Positions 45,305-57,660 of a DNA stretch of 64,000 bases are shown in pieces. The stretch comes from Bartonella sp. AU55XJBT (GTDB lineage Bacteria; Pseudomonadota; Alphaproteobacteria; Rhizobiales; Rhizobiaceae). The notes beneath the pieces are model-generated. The model worked only from the letters and a program-made list of their open reading frames with translations. It searched no databases and was not told the DNA's origin. A program made the position numbers and the translations under genes. Within the stretch, counting starts at the first letter, position 1, and every line of letters begins with the position of its first letter. The stretch lies in the NCBI RefSeq assembly GCF_028618525.1, contig NZ_JAQITC010000009.1:1-64000 (forward strand). Direction: 5' to 3'.

Positions 45305-45708
45305 CAGTTTTCCGTACATTTGATATGATTTTAGTGATGATTATGATTTGTATGGCAGGCCTTACTTATAAAGTAAAATATGATGTTCAAAAACGTATGA
45401 GTGAGGTTCGTCATCTTGAGCATGAAATTGCTGCAGCAAAAAATACAGTGAGTTTGCTTCATGCTGAGTGGGCTGTCATGATAAGGCCTTCACGCATGCA
45501 AAAACTTGCAAAACGTTATCAAAAACAACTTGGGTTAGAGGTTATAGAGCCGCATCAAATCGTGGAGCTTAAAGATATTCCGGTACGAGAACACGATCCA
45601 ATTGAAGAAATAATTAAACAAAATATCTTGGAAGATCATCAGGATATTTTAGCAAATAATCGGGCTTCTCAAGTCAATCGCGTTGTTCAAAAAGGCGCAC
45701 AGCAATGA
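45301..45708 (+). CDS. ftsL: Cell division protein FtsL
   Basis: A 135-residue bitopic membrane protein. One membrane segment covers about residues 8-24 ([15 protein letters not shown]), followed by a periplasmic coiled coil ([30 protein letters not shown]) as in FtsL, which bridges FtsB, FtsQ and the FtsWI synthase. The sequence is poorly conserved, so the call rests on position between rsmH and ftsI as well as topology. It overlaps both neighbours by four bases. Confidence 0.85.
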   Translation: MTVFRTFDMILVMIMICMAGLTYKVKYDVQKRMSEVRHLEHEIAAAKNTVSLLHAEWAVMIRPSRMQKLAKRYQKQLGLEVIEPHQIVELKDIPVREHDPIEEIIKQNILEDHQDILANNRASQVNRVVQKGAQQ

Positions 45709-47447
45709 AATCGTCCTTTTTATTCTCAAAGAAAAAAAAGTGCTTAAAGGATTCGTTGAATCATCATCATGTTTCTGTTCGTCGTTCGTACTCTAGTCGT
45801 CCACGTTTACTTTTTTCGTTGTTCTGCTTTTTAATTTTATATGGCATCATGGGAGCTTGCCTTATTTCTTACGGGCTGGAAGGTGGACAGATTGAAGAAG
45901 CAAAGGGACCAAGCATTCTGCAATTGACGGCACGACCTGATATTGTTGATCGTAATGGTCGGCTTTTAGCAACAGATATTAAAACCTATTCACTTTTTGC
46001 TGAGCCACGACGTATTATTGATGTGGATGAAACAATTGAATTGCTTTCAACAGTTTTGCCTGATCTGAATTGGCAGGAAACTTATAAGCGTTTAAAAAGA
46101 AAAACCGGTTTTTCTTGGATACAGCGTGGGTTAACACCCATGCAGAAAACGCAAATTATGGCTCTTGGTATTCCAGGAATTGGTTTTCGGACTGAAATTC
46201 GTCGTTTTTATCCCGATGGACCTATAAATTCCCATATTCTCGGCATGGTCAATGTGGATAATCAGGGCATTGCAGGTATGGAAAAATATATTGATGATAC
46301 GGGATTGAGTGCTCTGCGTGCTGCTGGTCTTGCCGTGGAAGAATCATTAAAACAAGTTCAGCTTTCGATTGATGTGCGACTTCAGGCAATTGTTCATGAT
46401 GAACTTATTCAGGCTATAAAGCGTTATAAGGCAATTGCTGCAGGCGCTGTTATTTTAAATATACACACGGGGGAAATTTTGGCTTTGGCATCACTTCCAG
46501 ATTTTGATCCTGGAAATCCTATTGAAGCTTTAAAAAGTGATCGTCTTAATCGGATGACGGCTGGAACCTTTGAAATGGGATCGATCATTAAAAGTTTTAC
46601 GACCGCTATGGCTCTTGATTCCGATATTTTTCATTTAAACAGTGTTATTGATGCTTCAAAGCCCATAAAAGCAAGTAGTGGCTATACGATTCATGATTTT
46701 CACGGAAAAAATCGTCCCTTAACGTTATGGGAGGTTTTTATTTATTCTTCCAACATTGGTTCTGCTAAAGAGGCATTAGCGATAGGGATTGATAAACATC
46801 GCAGTTTTTTGCAAAAGCTTGGGCTTTTGGATCGCCTTACAACAGAATTGCCTGAAGTTGCCCATCCTATTGTGCCCCATCATTGGAAGGATATCCATTC
46901 TATGACAATTTCTTTTGGGCATGGTATGGCAACAACACCCTTGCAAACAGCCGTTGGGGCTGCTGCTTTAATGAATGGTGGTTGGTTGATTACGCCGACA
47001 TTTTTAAAACGGACAAAAGAACAAACTTTGCATCATGCAAAACAGGTTTTGAAGACTAAAACAAGTCAAAATATGCGTTACCTTTATAAATTAAATAGTG
47101 ATATTGGCTCTGGACGTAATGCAAAAGTAGAAGGCTATCGAGTGGGCGGAAAAACAGGAACAGCTGAGAAAGTTGAAAATGGAAAATATTCTAAGACAAA
47201 AAATTTCAATAGTTTTCTGGCTGCTTTTCCGATTGATGATCCTGCTTATGTTGTTTTAACAATTATTGATGAACCTAAGCCAGAGGAGGGAAAGCATTCC
47301 GCAACAGCAGGGATGAATGCTGGACCAATGCTTGCTAATATTGTTCGTCGCTCAGCGATTTTTCTTGGTGTAAAGCCCGATTTTAAAAAAGAATATGAGC
47401 CTCTTTTAGGTCAAAAAAGCCATTCAAATTTTGTTAAACAGCGGTAA
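45705..47447 (+). CDS. ftsI: Division-specific transpeptidase FtsI (PBP3)
   Basis: A 580-residue penicillin-binding protein that crosslinks septal peptidoglycan together with FtsW. A short cytoplasmic tail is followed by one membrane segment (about 35-56). A class B dimerisation domain follows, then the transpeptidase with SxxK at S293-K296 (GSIIKSF), SSN in YSSNIGS and KTG in GGKTGTAEKV. All catalytic motifs are intact. Length is typical. The gene is translationally coupled to ftsL and followed by murE after 23 bases. Confidence 0.95.
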   Translation: MKSSFLFSKKKKCLKDSLNHHHVSVRRSYSSRPRLLFSLFCFLILYGIMGACLISYGLEGGQIEEAKGPSILQLTARPDIVDRNGRLLATDIKTYSLFAEPRRIIDVDETIELLSTVLPDLNWQETYKRLKRKTGFSWIQRGLTPMQKTQIMALGIPGIGFRTEIRRFYPDGPINSHILGMVNVDNQGIAGMEKYIDDTGLSALRAAGLAVEESLKQVQLSIDVRLQAIVHDELIQAIKRYKAIAAGAVILNIHTGEILALASLPDFDPGNPIEALKSDRLNRMTAGTFEMGSIIKSFTTAMALDSDIFHLNSVIDASKPIKASSGYTIHDFHGKNRPLTLWEVFIYSSNIGSAKEALAIGIDKHRSFLQKLGLLDRLTTELPEVAHPIVPHHWKDIHSMTISFGHGMATTPLQTAVGAAALMNGGWLITPTFLKRTKEQTLHHAKQVLKTKTSQNMRYLYKLNSDIGSGRNAKVEGYRVGGKTGTAEKVENGKYSKTKNFNSFLAAFPIDDPAYVVLTIIDEPKPEEGKHSATAGMNAGPMLANIVRRSAIFLGVKPDFKKEYEPLLGQKSHSNFVKQR

Positions 47448-47470
47448 AATGAATATAAAGGTGCGTCGTT

Positions 47471-48922
47471 ATGTTGTTTGGAACAGTTTTTACAGAATGT
47501 CTTGAAGATCAGAAGCTTTCTTCAATGGAAATAACAGGAATCAGTGCAGATTCTCGACAAGTTTTGCCGGGCTATGTTTTTGTTGCTGTTCGAGGAAAAC
47601 AAGGGGATGGAAGAGATTATATCCATGATGCGATAAAGCGGGGGGCACGCGCAATCGTTACAGATTGTCATGCTGTTCTTGAGGATTTATCTGTTCCCAT
47701 TTTACGAGTTTCTAATGTTCGTCATAGTCTCGCGTTGGCCGCTGCACGTTTTTATGGCGCTCAGCCTGAAACGGTCGTGGCTGTGACCGGTACAAGTGGT
47801 AAAACATCTGTTGTCTCTTTTGTTCGGCAAATTTGGACTCATGTTGGATTGTGTGCTGCCAGTATAGGAACGGTTGGTGTTGTTTCACCTCACCGGAATG
47901 ATTATGGTTCTCTCACAACACCTGATCCGGTTGTCTTGCACCGTCTTCTTTGTGAAATTTCTCATGAAGGTGTGACTCATGTGGCTCTTGAAGCTTCTTC
48001 ACATGGGCTTGATCAAGGACGCCTTGATGGAGTCCGTTTAACGGCTGGTGCCTTTACCAATTTAGGGCGAGATCACATGGATTATCACAGATGCGTAGAG
48101 GATTATTTACGGGCTAAAATGAGGTTGTTTGATACACTTTTGCCTGTATCTGCTCCTGCTTTGATTTTTGCTGATGATGTCTATTCACAAAAAGTTATTG
48201 ATGCTGTTACACAAGCGCGCCGCCGTGTCTTGACTATTGGACGTAAGGGACAATTTATCACAATTAATCGTGTTGAACATCAACGCTCAAAACAGTGTAT
48301 TGAGTGTCGTGTGGAAAACAAGATTTATACATTTGATTTGCCTTTAGCGGGAGATTTTCAGGTGGCCAATGCACTTGTGGCGGCAGGGCTAGCCCTTGCA
48401 ACAGGACTTTCTCCTGATAAGGTTTTTTCTGCACTTGAAACTTTGCAGGGGGCACCTGGTCGGTTAGAGTTTGTTGGAAAGACAGAAAATAATGCGCCTG
48501 TCTATATTGATTATGCGCATAAACCAGAAGCTTTGGAGCAGGTTTTGCTTTCTGTTCGTCCCTTTACGCAAGGGCGTTTGGTTGTTGTTTTTGGTTGTGG
48601 AGGGGATCGAGATCAAGGAAAAAGAGCTTTGATGGGAAAAATTGCAGCAGATAAAGCGGATATTGTTATTGTAACGGATGATAATCCGCGCACAGAAATA
48701 CCAGAAAAAATACGCAAGGATATTTTACAGGCGGTCCCAACAGCCATAGAGATAGCAGATCGCGGTGAAGCTATTTCTTATGCGGTGGGGCTTTTGAAAG
48801 CTGGTGATACACTCATTATTGCTGGAAAAGGTCATGAAGATGGCCAAATTATAGGGCAGACAACTTATCCTTTTTCAGATCGTCTGAAAGCGATAGAAGC
48901 TCTAGAGGACCGGAGGAGATGA
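47471..48922 (+). CDS. murE: UDP-MurNAc-tripeptide synthetase MurE
   Basis: A 483-residue ATP-dependent ligase adding meso-diaminopimelate to UDP-MurNAc-L-Ala-D-Glu. The ATP loop is GTSGKTS (107-113). The DNPR motif in [12 protein letters not shown] marks DAP specificity rather than lysine. The Mur ligase domain order is normal. AAAGG precedes the ATG. The last codons overlap murF by four bases. Confidence 0.95.
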   Translation: MLFGTVFTECLEDQKLSSMEITGISADSRQVLPGYVFVAVRGKQGDGRDYIHDAIKRGARAIVTDCHAVLEDLSVPILRVSNVRHSLALAAARFYGAQPETVVAVTGTSGKTSVVSFVRQIWTHVGLCAASIGTVGVVSPHRNDYGSLTTPDPVVLHRLLCEISHEGVTHVALEASSHGLDQGRLDGVRLTAGAFTNLGRDHMDYHRCVEDYLRAKMRLFDTLLPVSAPALIFADDVYSQKVIDAVTQARRRVLTIGRKGQFITINRVEHQRSKQCIECRVENKIYTFDLPLAGDFQVANALVAAGLALATGLSPDKVFSALETLQGAPGRLEFVGKTENNAPVYIDYAHKPEALEQVLLSVRPFTQGRLVVVFGCGGDRDQGKRALMGKIAADKADIVIVTDDNPRTEIPEKIRKDILQAVPTAIEIADRGEAISYAVGLLKAGDTLIIAGKGHEDGQIIGQTTYPFSDRLKAIEALEDRRR

Positions 48923-50340
48923 CAGCTTTATGGGATAAACAAGCACTTGTTGCGGCCATTGATGGTATTGTAATGGGAAGTGTACCAGAAACTTTTCCTG
49001 GGGTTTCCATTGATAGCCGTACTCTTGCAGAAGGCGATATTTTTTTCTGTATTAAGGGGCATCATCTTGATGGTCATGATTTTGCTGCGCAAGCTTATGC
49101 ACGAGGTGCAGGCGTTCTTATTGTTGCAGAACACCGTTTGAAGGATATGGAAAAGATATCGGCTCCATTGATTGTTGTTCCTGATGTTTTGCAAGCCTTA
49201 GAAAAACTCGGAAAAGCCGCGCGCAAGCGTTCAAGAGCTAAAATTATCGCAATAACAGGATCGGTGGGAAAAACAACAACAAAAGAAGCTTTAAAACAAG
49301 TCCTTGCAACGGCTGGAAACGTTCATGCCAATCTCGCTTCTTTAAATAATTGCTGGGGGGTTCCGCTTACTTTAGCGCGGATGCCGATGGAGAGTGATTA
49401 TGGTATCTTTGAAATTGGCATGAATCATAAAGATGAAATTCGTCCTCTGGTTAAGCTGGTTTGTCCGCATGTTGCTCTCATTACGCATATTTGTGCAGGA
49501 CATATGGGTTTTTTCAAAGATCTTGAAGAAATAGCAGAGGCAAAAGCTGAAATTTTTGAAGGATTGGATGAGGAAGGCATTGCCATTTTAAATGCAGATA
49601 GTGATTTTTTTTCTTATCTTGTTCAAAAAGCAAAGCAATGCGGTGTGAAAAAGATCTTAAGCTTTGGTGAGATTGAAAATGCTGATTATCAGGCACAGAA
49701 TATACGTCTTTTAACCGATCATTCTTCTATGATGGTGCGCATTGGAGAACAGGATAGGGAGGTTCAAATTGGTGCTCCTGGACGCCATATTGTGCAAAAT
49801 TGTTTAGCTGTTCTTGCGGCTTGTGATGCCATTGGTGTTGATTTAGACCCTATTGTGCTTTCTTTGCGCCATTTTTCTTCTCAAAAAGGGCGGGGTGTTC
49901 GTTATCGATTGTCTTTATCGAATGGAGGCGAATTTTATCTCATTGATGAAAGCTATAATGCTAATCCCGCATCTATGCGTGCGGCTCTTGAGCTTCTTGC
50001 GACAGGGGAAGTCGGGGAAAGGGGGCGGCGAATTGCTGTTTTAGGGGACATGCTAGAGTTAGGGGGGTATAGTGAAAAGCTTCATCGTGATTTAATAAAG
50101 CCAATACGCCTTTCTGGTGCTAATCCCGTTTTTTTATTTGGTGAGGCGATGAAATCTTTAGTCAGTGATTTATCTGCTGATGTTGAGGTTTATTATGCTG
50201 AAAATATTGAGAAAATTTTACCACTTCTTTTGACAGAAATTTCTCCTGGGGATCTGTTGATGATTAAATCATCCAATAGCCTTTGTTCATCAAATATTGT
50301 GACGGCATTGCTTGAGCGCTATAAAGCGGTTTCTTCATAG
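48919..50340 (+). CDS. murF: UDP-MurNAc-pentapeptide synthetase MurF
   Basis: A 473-residue Mur ligase that adds D-Ala-D-Ala. Visible are the N-terminal [19 protein letters not shown], the ATP loop [33 protein letters not shown] and the C-terminal [18 protein letters not shown]. It begins on the ATGA overlap with murE and is followed by mraY after 21 bases. AGGAGG lies directly upstream within murE. Confidence 0.95.
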   Translation: MTALWDKQALVAAIDGIVMGSVPETFPGVSIDSRTLAEGDIFFCIKGHHLDGHDFAAQAYARGAGVLIVAEHRLKDMEKISAPLIVVPDVLQALEKLGKAARKRSRAKIIAITGSVGKTTTKEALKQVLATAGNVHANLASLNNCWGVPLTLARMPMESDYGIFEIGMNHKDEIRPLVKLVCPHVALITHICAGHMGFFKDLEEIAEAKAEIFEGLDEEGIAILNADSDFFSYLVQKAKQCGVKKILSFGEIENADYQAQNIRLLTDHSSMMVRIGEQDREVQIGAPGRHIVQNCLAVLAACDAIGVDLDPIVLSLRHFSSQKGRGVRYRLSLSNGGEFYLIDESYNANPASMRAALELLATGEVGERGRRIAVLGDMLELGGYSEKLHRDLIKPIRLSGANPVFLFGEAMKSLVSDLSADVEVYYAENIEKILPLLLTEISPGDLLMIKSSNSLCSSNIVTALLERYKAVSS

Positions 50341-50361
50341 TTTTAAGAGGTTTTTTGTTCC

Positions 50362-51432
50362 ATGATGCTGTTTTTTTCTTCGTTGAGTGATTGGCTTCCA
50401 GGTGTGAATGTTTTCCGCTACATTACTTTTCGTACGATAGCAGCGATGCTGACTTCGGGACTCATTGTTTTTTTGTTTGGACCTAGCATCATTGCTTCTC
50501 TTAAGTTGCGACAGGGCAAAGGGCAACCAATTCGTGCTGATGGTCCTCAAACACATTTTAAAAAGGCTGGAACACCTACAATGGGTGGATTGATGATTTT
50601 AACCGGCATTGTTGTATCGGCATTTTTGTGGTGTAATTTATCGAATATTTATTTTTGGGTATCGCTTTTGGTTATGCTTTCTTTTGGAGCCATTGGATTT
50701 TATGATGATTATCTTAAGGTCACAAAACAAACAGACAAAGGATTTTCTGGGAAAGCACGGTTAAGCTTGGAGTTTGTTGTTGCAGCAATTGCTGCTTTTG
50801 TCATTCTGCAAATTGGCTCATCTGGATTCGCTTTGCCTTTTTTGAAAGATTATCTTATCAGTTTGGGCTGGTTTTTCATTCCTTTTTCTGCGTTTGTCAT
50901 TGTTGCAACGGGGAATGCGGTTAATTTGACGGATGGACTTGATGGGCTTGCGATTGTTCCTGTAATGGTTGCTGCCTTATCTTTTGCTCTGATTGCTTAT
51001 CTTTGTGGGAATATGAATTTTGCTGATTACCTCCAAATACACTATGTATCGGGAACAGGTGAACTGGCTGTTTTATTGGGTGCTGTTGTGGGGGCAGGGC
51101 TTGGCTTTTTGTGGTTTAATGCACCGCCTGCTGCTATTTTTATGGGGGATACTGGCTCGTTGGCTCTTGGAGGTCTATTGGGGACTGTTGCGGTTGCTAC
51201 AAAGCACGAAATTGTTTTGGCTCTTATTGGTGGGCTGTTTGTTGTGGAAGCGTTTTCAGTCGTTATTCAGGTTGGTTATTTCAAATTGACAAGAAAACGT
51301 GTGTTTCTTATGGCACCAATCCATCATCATTTTGAGAAAAAAGGCTGGACTGAAAGCCAAGTGGTGATACGCTTCTGGATTATTTCGATTGTTCTTGCTC
51401 TCATTGGTCTTTCAACACTTAAATTGCGGTGA
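50362..51432 (+). CDS. mraY: Phospho-MurNAc-pentapeptide transferase MraY
   Basis: A 356-residue inner-membrane enzyme with about ten membrane segments that makes lipid I from undecaprenyl phosphate. The catalytic aspartate pair is in [10 protein letters not shown], with [10 protein letters not shown] and the third aspartate in [12 protein letters not shown]. The histidine loop reads [12 protein letters not shown]. The gene is complete and of normal length. Confidence 0.95.
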   Translation: MMLFFSSLSDWLPGVNVFRYITFRTIAAMLTSGLIVFLFGPSIIASLKLRQGKGQPIRADGPQTHFKKAGTPTMGGLMILTGIVVSAFLWCNLSNIYFWVSLLVMLSFGAIGFYDDYLKVTKQTDKGFSGKARLSLEFVVAAIAAFVILQIGSSGFALPFLKDYLISLGWFFIPFSAFVIVATGNAVNLTDGLDGLAIVPVMVAALSFALIAYLCGNMNFADYLQIHYVSGTGELAVLLGAVVGAGLGFLWFNAPPAAIFMGDTGSLALGGLLGTVAVATKHEIVLALIGGLFVVEAFSVVIQVGYFKLTRKRVFLMAPIHHHFEKKGWTESQVVIRFWIISIVLALIGLSTLKLR

Positions 51433-51436
51433 GATT

Positions 51437-52831
51437 TTGATTTCTGTTACGTGTTATAAGGGGAAAAAAGTTGCTCTCTTTGGATTAGGGAAGTCTGGAT
51501 TAGCAACGGCACAGGCATTGATGCGTGGCGGGGCAGAAGTGGTGGCATGGGATGATCATCCTGCGAGCGTGCAAGCAGCTTTTCGGCAAAATATTCCAAC
51601 AAGAGATCTTCACGGTGAAGATTGGTCAGAATTTGTAGCATTAATTCTCGCACCTGGCGTTCCTTTAAATTATCCTCAACCCCATTGGGTTGTTGAAAAA
51701 GCACGTCAAGCAAATATAGAAATTATCGGTGATATTGAATTATTTGTTCGTGCGCGCCATCATTTTTTACAGCATTCTGGTTTTTGTGATGAGGATATTC
51801 CTTTCATTGCGATTACGGGGACGAATGGAAAGTCGACAACAACAGCTTTGCTTGCGCATTTGTTAGAAAAAATAGGCTGTGATGTGCAAATGGGGGGCAA
51901 TATTGGACAGGCAATATTGACGCTTAAGCCCTTTGTTAAAAAACGTATCTATGTCATTGAATGTTCATCGTTTCAAATTGATCTTACGCCTTCTTTACAG
52001 CCAACTATTGGACTTTTATTGAATTTGACACCTGATCATATTGATCGTCATGGGAGTTTTGCTTGTTATGTGCAAACCAAAAGGCATCTAGTTGCTCAAG
52101 CTTCTCAGGCTTTTATTTCCGTTGATGATGCAGCTTGTGAGATGTTGTATCAACAATTGCTTCACGAGGGGCATCAAATTGAGGCAATTTCCAAGGATCA
52201 TTTTGTTGAAAATGGGTTTTATGCAGAGGGGACCAAGCTCTTTTCTGTTCGTCAAGGGCAGCGCCATATGCTTGCAGATCTCGTGTCTATGACTGCTTTG
52301 CGCGGTTGTCATAATGCGCAAAATGCTCTTATGGCCTTGGCAACGTTGCAGGCTTTAAAAATAACGGATCCTTCTATAGAAAAACATTTAGCAAGTTATA
52401 AAGGGTTGGATCATCGTATGCAGCAGGTGCGTAAAATAGGGACGGTTTTATTTATCAATGATAGCAAGGCGACGAATGCGGATGCAACAGCGCCGGCACT
52501 TTGCGCCTTTAATGATATTTTTTGGATTGTTGGGGGGCAGGCAAAAAAGGGAGGAATTGAGTCTCTTAGAGAATTTTTTCCTAAAATTCGTAAAGCCTAT
52601 TTGATTGGGAGTGCAGCGGAAGAATTTGCGCGCATGATTGGTTCTGCTCTTCCCTTTTCTATGAGCTTAACTTTAGAAAATGCAGTGCGTGAAGCCACCA
52701 TTGACGCAATGCATTGCAAGGCAAAGGAGGTGGTGGTTCTTTTGTCACCTGCTTGTGCAAGTTATGACCAATTTAAAAATTATGAGGTGCGAGGCGAGGC
52801 ATTTATCTCTTTGGTGATGCAATTACAATAA
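51437..52831 (+). CDS. murD: UDP-MurNAc-Ala D-Glu ligase MurD
   Basis: A 464-residue Mur ligase that adds D-glutamate. I placed the start at TTG 51437, giving [25 protein letters not shown], because this matches the MIPVT-type Rhizobiales MurD start and because a GGTGAG site overlapping the mraY stop precedes it. An open frame back to 51389 lies inside mraY. The ATP loop is [18 protein letters not shown], with [10 protein letters not shown] and [12 protein letters not shown] further on. A 146-base gap separates it from ftsW. Confidence 0.93.
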   Translation: MISVTCYKGKKVALFGLGKSGLATAQALMRGGAEVVAWDDHPASVQAAFRQNIPTRDLHGEDWSEFVALILAPGVPLNYPQPHWVVEKARQANIEIIGDIELFVRARHHFLQHSGFCDEDIPFIAITGTNGKSTTTALLAHLLEKIGCDVQMGGNIGQAILTLKPFVKKRIYVIECSSFQIDLTPSLQPTIGLLLNLTPDHIDRHGSFACYVQTKRHLVAQASQAFISVDDAACEMLYQQLLHEGHQIEAISKDHFVENGFYAEGTKLFSVRQGQRHMLADLVSMTALRGCHNAQNALMALATLQALKITDPSIEKHLASYKGLDHRMQQVRKIGTVLFINDSKATNADATAPALCAFNDIFWIVGGQAKKGGIESLREFFPKIRKAYLIGSAAEEFARMIGSALPFSMSLTLENAVREATIDAMHCKAKEVVVLLSPACASYDQFKNYEVRGEAFISLVMQLQ

Positions 52832-52977
52832 CAAAAAGCATTACTTATAAAAAAATATTTTTGCGTTAAGACTCCAGAATCTTTTTTTGTGTAATTTAGT
52901 TTTTAAAGTGTTTGTTGGACAGGTTGGGGAACCTTATCACTTTGAGATAATTTATAAAACGGATAAGGTGGCTATAA

Positions 52978-54126
52978 ATGATTACGCGTGCAGATAGAGA
53001 CCCAATTGCGAATTGGTGGTGGACGATTGATCGCTCTATCTTTGCAGCTTGTTTAATTTTAATGGGGATTGGCATTATGCTGTCTTTTGCTGCTAGCCCC
53101 ACTATTGCAAAAAAAATCGGAATTGCTGATAATTTTTATTTTGTTCGCTGGCATATCATTTTTAGCATTTCAGCATTTTTTATGATGGTTACCATTTCTT
53201 TTTTTTCGCTTCCTAATATTCGTCGTTTATGTGCTCTTTTGCTCATTGTAACGCTTGCTCTTATGGTTGCAACACTACTTTGGGGTCCTGAATTAAAGGG
53301 AGCACGGCGGTGGATTTTGCTCTTTGGTTTTTCTGTACAAGCCTCAGAGTTTATGAAGCCAGCTTTTGTGGTGATGTCCGCTTGGCTTTTTTCAGAACAG
53401 ATACGCAAGAGGGGAATTCTAGGTTACATATTAGCAACTCTACTTTATGCCATTTGTTGTGTTCTTCTGGTTTTACAGCCTGATATTGGACAAACAATTT
53501 TAATAAGTGCAACATGGGGTGGGTTGTTTTTTATTGCTGGTGTGCCTCTTACGGTTATTTTTTTCTTTCTCATTTTTGGCGTTGTAGGAATTATTCTCGC
53601 TTATCTTTTTCTGCCTCATGTGCGCGATCGTATCAATGGTTTTTTGACAGGGGAAGGAGATACCTTTCAAGTGGATGTAGGACGTGAGGCTATTTTAAAT
53701 GGTGGTTGGTTTGGACAGGGGCCTGGAGAGGGAACAGTAAAACGGATCATTCCTGATAGCCATACAGATTTTGTATTTTCTGTTGCTGCTGAAGAATATG
53801 GTATTATTCTTTGTTTGTTAATTATGATGCTTTTTGGCTTTATCGTTATGCGTTCATTGTATATAGCTATGAATACACGAGATTCCTTTATACGTCTAGG
53901 TATTACGGGCGTAGCCATGATGATAGGCTTTCAATCAGCTATTAATATGGCTGTTAATCTTCACTTAATCCCTCCCAAAGGCATGACATTGCCGTTTATT
54001 TCTTATGGTGGTTCATCAATGGTGGCAATTGCGTTTTCAATGGGAATTTTACTCAGTTTAACACGTCGTTGGCCAGAGGCCCGTCTTTCAGCTTTTTCTT
54101 CTTCTGTCTTGGATGGCTCTTCATGA
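52978..54126 (+). CDS. ftsW: Septal peptidoglycan polymerase FtsW
   Basis: A 382-residue SEDS protein with about ten membrane segments. It polymerises lipid II at the septum with FtsI. The hallmark stretches GARRWILLFGFSVQASEFMKPAFV, QPDIGQTILI and the C-terminal MTLPFISYGGSSMVAIAFSMGILL are present, as is the aspartate-containing DSHTDFVFSVAAEEYG loop. Length is typical. The stop overlaps murG by four bases. An upstream promoter in the 146-base murD gap is possible. Confidence 0.95.
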   Translation: MITRADRDPIANWWWTIDRSIFAACLILMGIGIMLSFAASPTIAKKIGIADNFYFVRWHIIFSISAFFMMVTISFFSLPNIRRLCALLLIVTLALMVATLLWGPELKGARRWILLFGFSVQASEFMKPAFVVMSAWLFSEQIRKRGILGYILATLLYAICCVLLVLQPDIGQTILISATWGGLFFIAGVPLTVIFFFLIFGVVGIILAYLFLPHVRDRINGFLTGEGDTFQVDVGREAILNGGWFGQGPGEGTVKRIIPDSHTDFVFSVAAEEYGIILCLLIMMLFGFIVMRSLYIAMNTRDSFIRLGITGVAMMIGFQSAINMAVNLHLIPPKGMTLPFISYGGSSMVAIAFSMGILLSLTRRWPEARLSAFSSSVLDGSS

Positions 54127-55259
54127 ATGATAAAAAAGTTATTGTTTTGGTGGCGGGGGGGACAGGTGGACATCTTTTTCCTGCTGAAGCACTTGCTGTT
54201 GAATTAAGGCGGCGTGGATATGATATTCATTTAATAACAGATGAAAGAGCGCGATCTTTTGTACGGAGCTTTGATAAAGAACATACACATATCGTTTCAT
54301 CGGCAACATTTACACGACGTCATCCTTTTGCTTTGATAAAAACGTTTTGGTCTTTGCTCAGAGGTATGGGGCAATCGTTGAGGCTGTTTTATAAGTTACG
54401 TCCTGTTCTGGTTGGTGGTTTTGGGGGATATCCGAGTTTTCCTCCTCTTTTTATTGCGGCCTTAATGCGGCGCGTAACATTTATTCATGAGCAAAATGCT
54501 GTTATGGGACGTGCCAATCGGGTGTTGGCAATTTTTGTGCGTGCAATCGCTGGTGGTTTATTGTCGCCACATGGTCCTTATGCTCATAAAACGCTTTTGA
54601 CGGGGAATCCTGTCCGTGAGTCTGTGCTAAAGGCGGCCGAAATTTCCTATCAGCCTTCTACAGGTGATGAGCCATTTTATTTTTTGATTTTTGGGGGTAG
54701 TCAAGGGGCTTCTTTTTTTTCACATATTGTTCCAGAAGCGATTGCTTTGCTCGATGATCAAAATCGTAAACGCTTACGTATTGTACAGCAAATTCGTGGT
54801 AACGCTGAAGAATTGATTAAAACCTATTGCGATATGGGCGTACAAGCTGAGGTTGCTTCTTTCTTTGATGATATGGCTGAACGTATGGCACATGCCCATT
54901 TTATTTTATCGCGTGCTGGAGCTTCATCGGTTTGTGAGATAGCGGTGATTGGTAGACCCGCTTTGCTTGTTCCTTATCCTCATGCTTTGGATCATGATCA
55001 GGCCGCCAATGCTGCCCTTCTTGCACGTGTGGGTGGTGCGCAAATTATATTAGAAAAAGATTTAAATGCACAAAAGCTTTCTGCCCTGCTAGCGCAAGCT
55101 TGTTGTGCACCCAATTTATTGGAAAAACAAGCGCTTGCTGCAAAAAAAGTTGGGAAACCTCATGCAACCCGTTGCCTTGCTGATATGGCTGAAGCCTTAA
55201 TTGCAGGGCAATTGTTGTCAAATATAAAAGAGGAGCTTTTTGATGAAAATGCCACTTGA
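54123..55259 (+). CDS. murG: Lipid II synthase MurG
   Basis: A 378-residue GT-B glycosyltransferase on the inner face of the membrane, adding GlcNAc to lipid I. The N-terminal G-loop is [16 protein letters not shown]; the second loops are [12 protein letters not shown] and [11 protein letters not shown]; the C-terminal domain has [17 protein letters not shown] and [11 protein letters not shown]. The true start is ATG 54123 on the ATGA overlap with ftsW; an upstream in-frame start within ftsW is not used. It overlaps murC by 17 bases. Confidence 0.95.
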   Translation: MNDKKVIVLVAGGTGGHLFPAEALAVELRRRGYDIHLITDERARSFVRSFDKEHTHIVSSATFTRRHPFALIKTFWSLLRGMGQSLRLFYKLRPVLVGGFGGYPSFPPLFIAALMRRVTFIHEQNAVMGRANRVLAIFVRAIAGGLLSPHGPYAHKTLLTGNPVRESVLKAAEISYQPSTGDEPFYFLIFGGSQGASFFSHIVPEAIALLDDQNRKRLRIVQQIRGNAEELIKTYCDMGVQAEVASFFDDMAERMAHAHFILSRAGASSVCEIAVIGRPALLVPYPHALDHDQAANAALLARVGGAQIILEKDLNAQKLSALLAQACCAPNLLEKQALAAKKVGKPHATRCLADMAEALIAGQLLSNIKEELFDENAT

Positions 55260-56670
55260 TATAGGCGTTATCCATTTTATTGGAATCGGGGGGATTGGTA
55301 TGAGTGGAATTGCGGAGGTTTTTTATAATCTTGGCTATAAAGTTCAAGGGTCCGATCAAGTTGAGAGTGCCAATGTTGAACGTTTGCAGAGAAAAGGAAT
55401 TAATGTTCATATTGGTCATTGTGCTGAAAATTTAGGAAATGCGGAGGTTGTTGTTTTTTCTACTGCCGTTAAAAAAACAAATCCTGAGTATATTGCTGCA
55501 AAAGAAAGACATTTACCGCTTGTCAGACGTGCAGAAATGCTGGCGGAGCTGATGCGGTTTCGGCGTGCAATTGCCGTGGGTGGTACACATGGTAAAACAA
55601 CGACCACATCAATGGTCGCAGCGCTTCTCGATGCTGGTCGTTTTGATCCGGTGGTGATTAATGGGGGTATTATTAATGCCTATGGTACGAATTCTCGTAC
55701 GGGAGAGGGCGATTGGATGATTGTTGAAGCCGATGAAAGCGATGGAACGTTTTTAAAGCTGCCTGCTGATATTGCTGTTGTTACCAATATTGATGCTGAA
55801 CATTTGGATCATTATGGAAGTTTTGATTCTGTGCGGGATGCTTTTCGGCAATTCGTAGAAAATGTTCCTTTTTATGGTTTCGCTGTTTTGTGCCTTGATC
55901 ATCCAGAGGTTCAGTCATTGGCGGGTCGTATTGATGATCGTTGGGTAATTACTTATGGTGCAAATCCACAAGCGGATGTTCGTTTTCTTAATCTTTCGAT
56001 GGATGGCCAAAAAACGTATTTTGATGTTCTTGTTCGTTCACGTAAGACAGGAAGAAAGATTGAGTTGAAAAATTTGCTTTTGCCCATGGCAGGAGAGCAT
56101 AATGTTGCCAATGCAACAGCGGCAATAGCCATTGCGCATGAACTTGGCATTTCAAATGAATTGATAAAGAAGGGTTTAGCGGAATTTGGAGGTGTAAAAC
56201 GACGTTTTACGCGAACAGGAAGTTGGTGTGGCATTGAAATATTTGATGATTATGGTCATCACCCTGTTGAAATAAAGGCTGTTTTGCGCGCGGCACGTGA
56301 GAGTGCAAAAGGGCGTGTCATTGCTATTGCACAACCCCATCGTTATTCACGTTTGTATCATTTATTTGATGAGTTTTCTGCTTGTTTTAATGATGCCGAT
56401 ACAGTGTTGATTGCCCCCGTTTACGCGGCTGGTGAAGAGCCTATTGTAGGGTTTGGTTCGCAAGAATTGGTAGAGCATATTAAAATGGCGGGTCATCGTG
56501 ATGTGCGCTTGATACATGGTTTGGAAGATGTTGTGTCTCTTGTCTCCCAATTTGCTCAGGCAGAGGATTATGTTGTTTTTCTTGGTGCTGGCAATATCAC
56601 ACAATGGGCTTGTGCGTTGCCTCATAAGTTGTTGGAACTTGGTGGTCATGATAAATTTTCAGAACATTGA
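55243..56670 (+). CDS. murC: UDP-MurNAc L-Ala ligase MurC
   Basis: A 475-residue Mur ligase adding the first peptide residue. The Rossmann loop [13 protein letters not shown], the ATP loop [18 protein letters not shown] and [12 protein letters not shown] are intact, as is [18 protein letters not shown] sits seven bases before ATG 55243; TTG 55240 and ATG 55249 are close alternatives. It overlaps murG by 17 and murB by 23 bases, so the three genes are probably translated in series. Confidence 0.95.
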   Translation: MKMPLDIGVIHFIGIGGIGMSGIAEVFYNLGYKVQGSDQVESANVERLQRKGINVHIGHCAENLGNAEVVVFSTAVKKTNPEYIAAKERHLPLVRRAEMLAELMRFRRAIAVGGTHGKTTTTSMVAALLDAGRFDPVVINGGIINAYGTNSRTGEGDWMIVEADESDGTFLKLPADIAVVTNIDAEHLDHYGSFDSVRDAFRQFVENVPFYGFAVLCLDHPEVQSLAGRIDDRWVITYGANPQADVRFLNLSMDGQKTYFDVLVRSRKTGRKIELKNLLLPMAGEHNVANATAAIAIAHELGISNELIKKGLAEFGGVKRRFTRTGSWCGIEIFDDYGHHPVEIKAVLRAARESAKGRVIAIAQPHRYSRLYHLFDEFSACFNDADTVLIAPVYAAGEEPIVGFGSQELVEHIKMAGHRDVRLIHGLEDVVSLVSQFAQAEDYVVFLGAGNITQWACALPHKLLELGGHDKFSEH

Positions 56671-57625
56671 TGGTGAGGCGCTATTGGCGCAACTGCAACC
56701 GCTGTTGGGTAATGTCAGAGGCAAGCTTACTCCGAATGTTGAGATGCGTAAGGTGACATGGTTTCGCACAGGCGGATTGGCAGAGCTTTTTTATCAGCCT
56801 GTTGATGAAGAAGATTTGGCTTTCTTTCTTCAAAATTTACCTGAAACTGTTCCTGTAACAATTGTAGGTATCGGTTCTAATCTTCTGGTGCGTGATGGGG
56901 GTGTTCCTGGGGTTGTGATTCGTCTTTCGCCTAAAAATTTTGGGCAAGTGCAGCAAGTTTCTCCAAAAGGATTCTTGGTTGGCGCTGGTACAGCAGATAA
57001 ACATTTAGCTGCTGCCGCTTTAAAGGCAGAAATTGCTGGTTTTCATTTTTATCATGGTATTCCTGGTGGCCTTGGAGGAGCTCTCAAAATGAATGCGGGG
57101 GCGAATGGTGTTGAAACTGCAGCGCGTGTTGTTGAGGTCTATGCGTTGGATCGTAAAGGACAACGTCATATCTTGAGTTTGAAAGATATGCATTATTCCT
57201 ATCGTCATTGTGATATTCCTAAAGATTTTATTTTTACGGCTGCTTTATTGGAAGGGGAACCCAGTCATAAAGATGCTATTCGTGCTGCTATGGATGAAGT
57301 TGCTCTCCACAGAGAAACTGTGCAACCTATTCGCGAGAAGACAGGGGGATCAACTTTCAAAAACCCTGAGAATACATCCGCGTGGCGTGTGATTGATGAA
57401 GCAGGGTGTCGAGGTTTACGGATTGGTGGCGCTCAAATGAGTGAAATGCACTGTAATTTTATGATTAATACAGGGCAAGCAACAGGCTATGATCTTGAAG
57501 CATTGGGAGAAACAGTGCGTGCGCGTGTTTTTGCACATTCAGCTCACCTTTTACAATGGGAAATAGAGCGTATTGGTCAATTTGAACCTGGTCGAAGTGT
57601 TTCTTCTTTTGATCCATTTCATTGA
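56648..57625 (+). CDS. murB: UDP-GlcNAc-enolpyruvate reductase MurB
   Basis: A 325-residue FAD enzyme that forms UDP-MurNAc with NADPH. FAD-binding stretches: [27 protein letters not shown] and [18 protein letters not shown]. The catalytic serine lies in [10 protein letters not shown] and the glutamate near the C-terminus. ATG 56648 gives the family start; an upstream in-frame region lies within murC. A 238-base gap then separates it from ddl. Confidence 0.94.
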   Translation: MINFQNIDGEALLAQLQPLLGNVRGKLTPNVEMRKVTWFRTGGLAELFYQPVDEEDLAFFLQNLPETVPVTIVGIGSNLLVRDGGVPGVVIRLSPKNFGQVQQVSPKGFLVGAGTADKHLAAAALKAEIAGFHFYHGIPGGLGGALKMNAGANGVETAARVVEVYALDRKGQRHILSLKDMHYSYRHCDIPKDFIFTAALLEGEPSHKDAIRAAMDEVALHRETVQPIREKTGGSTFKNPENTSAWRVIDEAGCRGLRIGGAQMSEMHCNFMINTGQATGYDLEALGETVRARVFAHSAHLLQWEIERIGQFEPGRSVSSFDPFH

Positions 57626-57660
57626 TTTATTGTTCACTAAAAAAGTATCAATAAAAAATT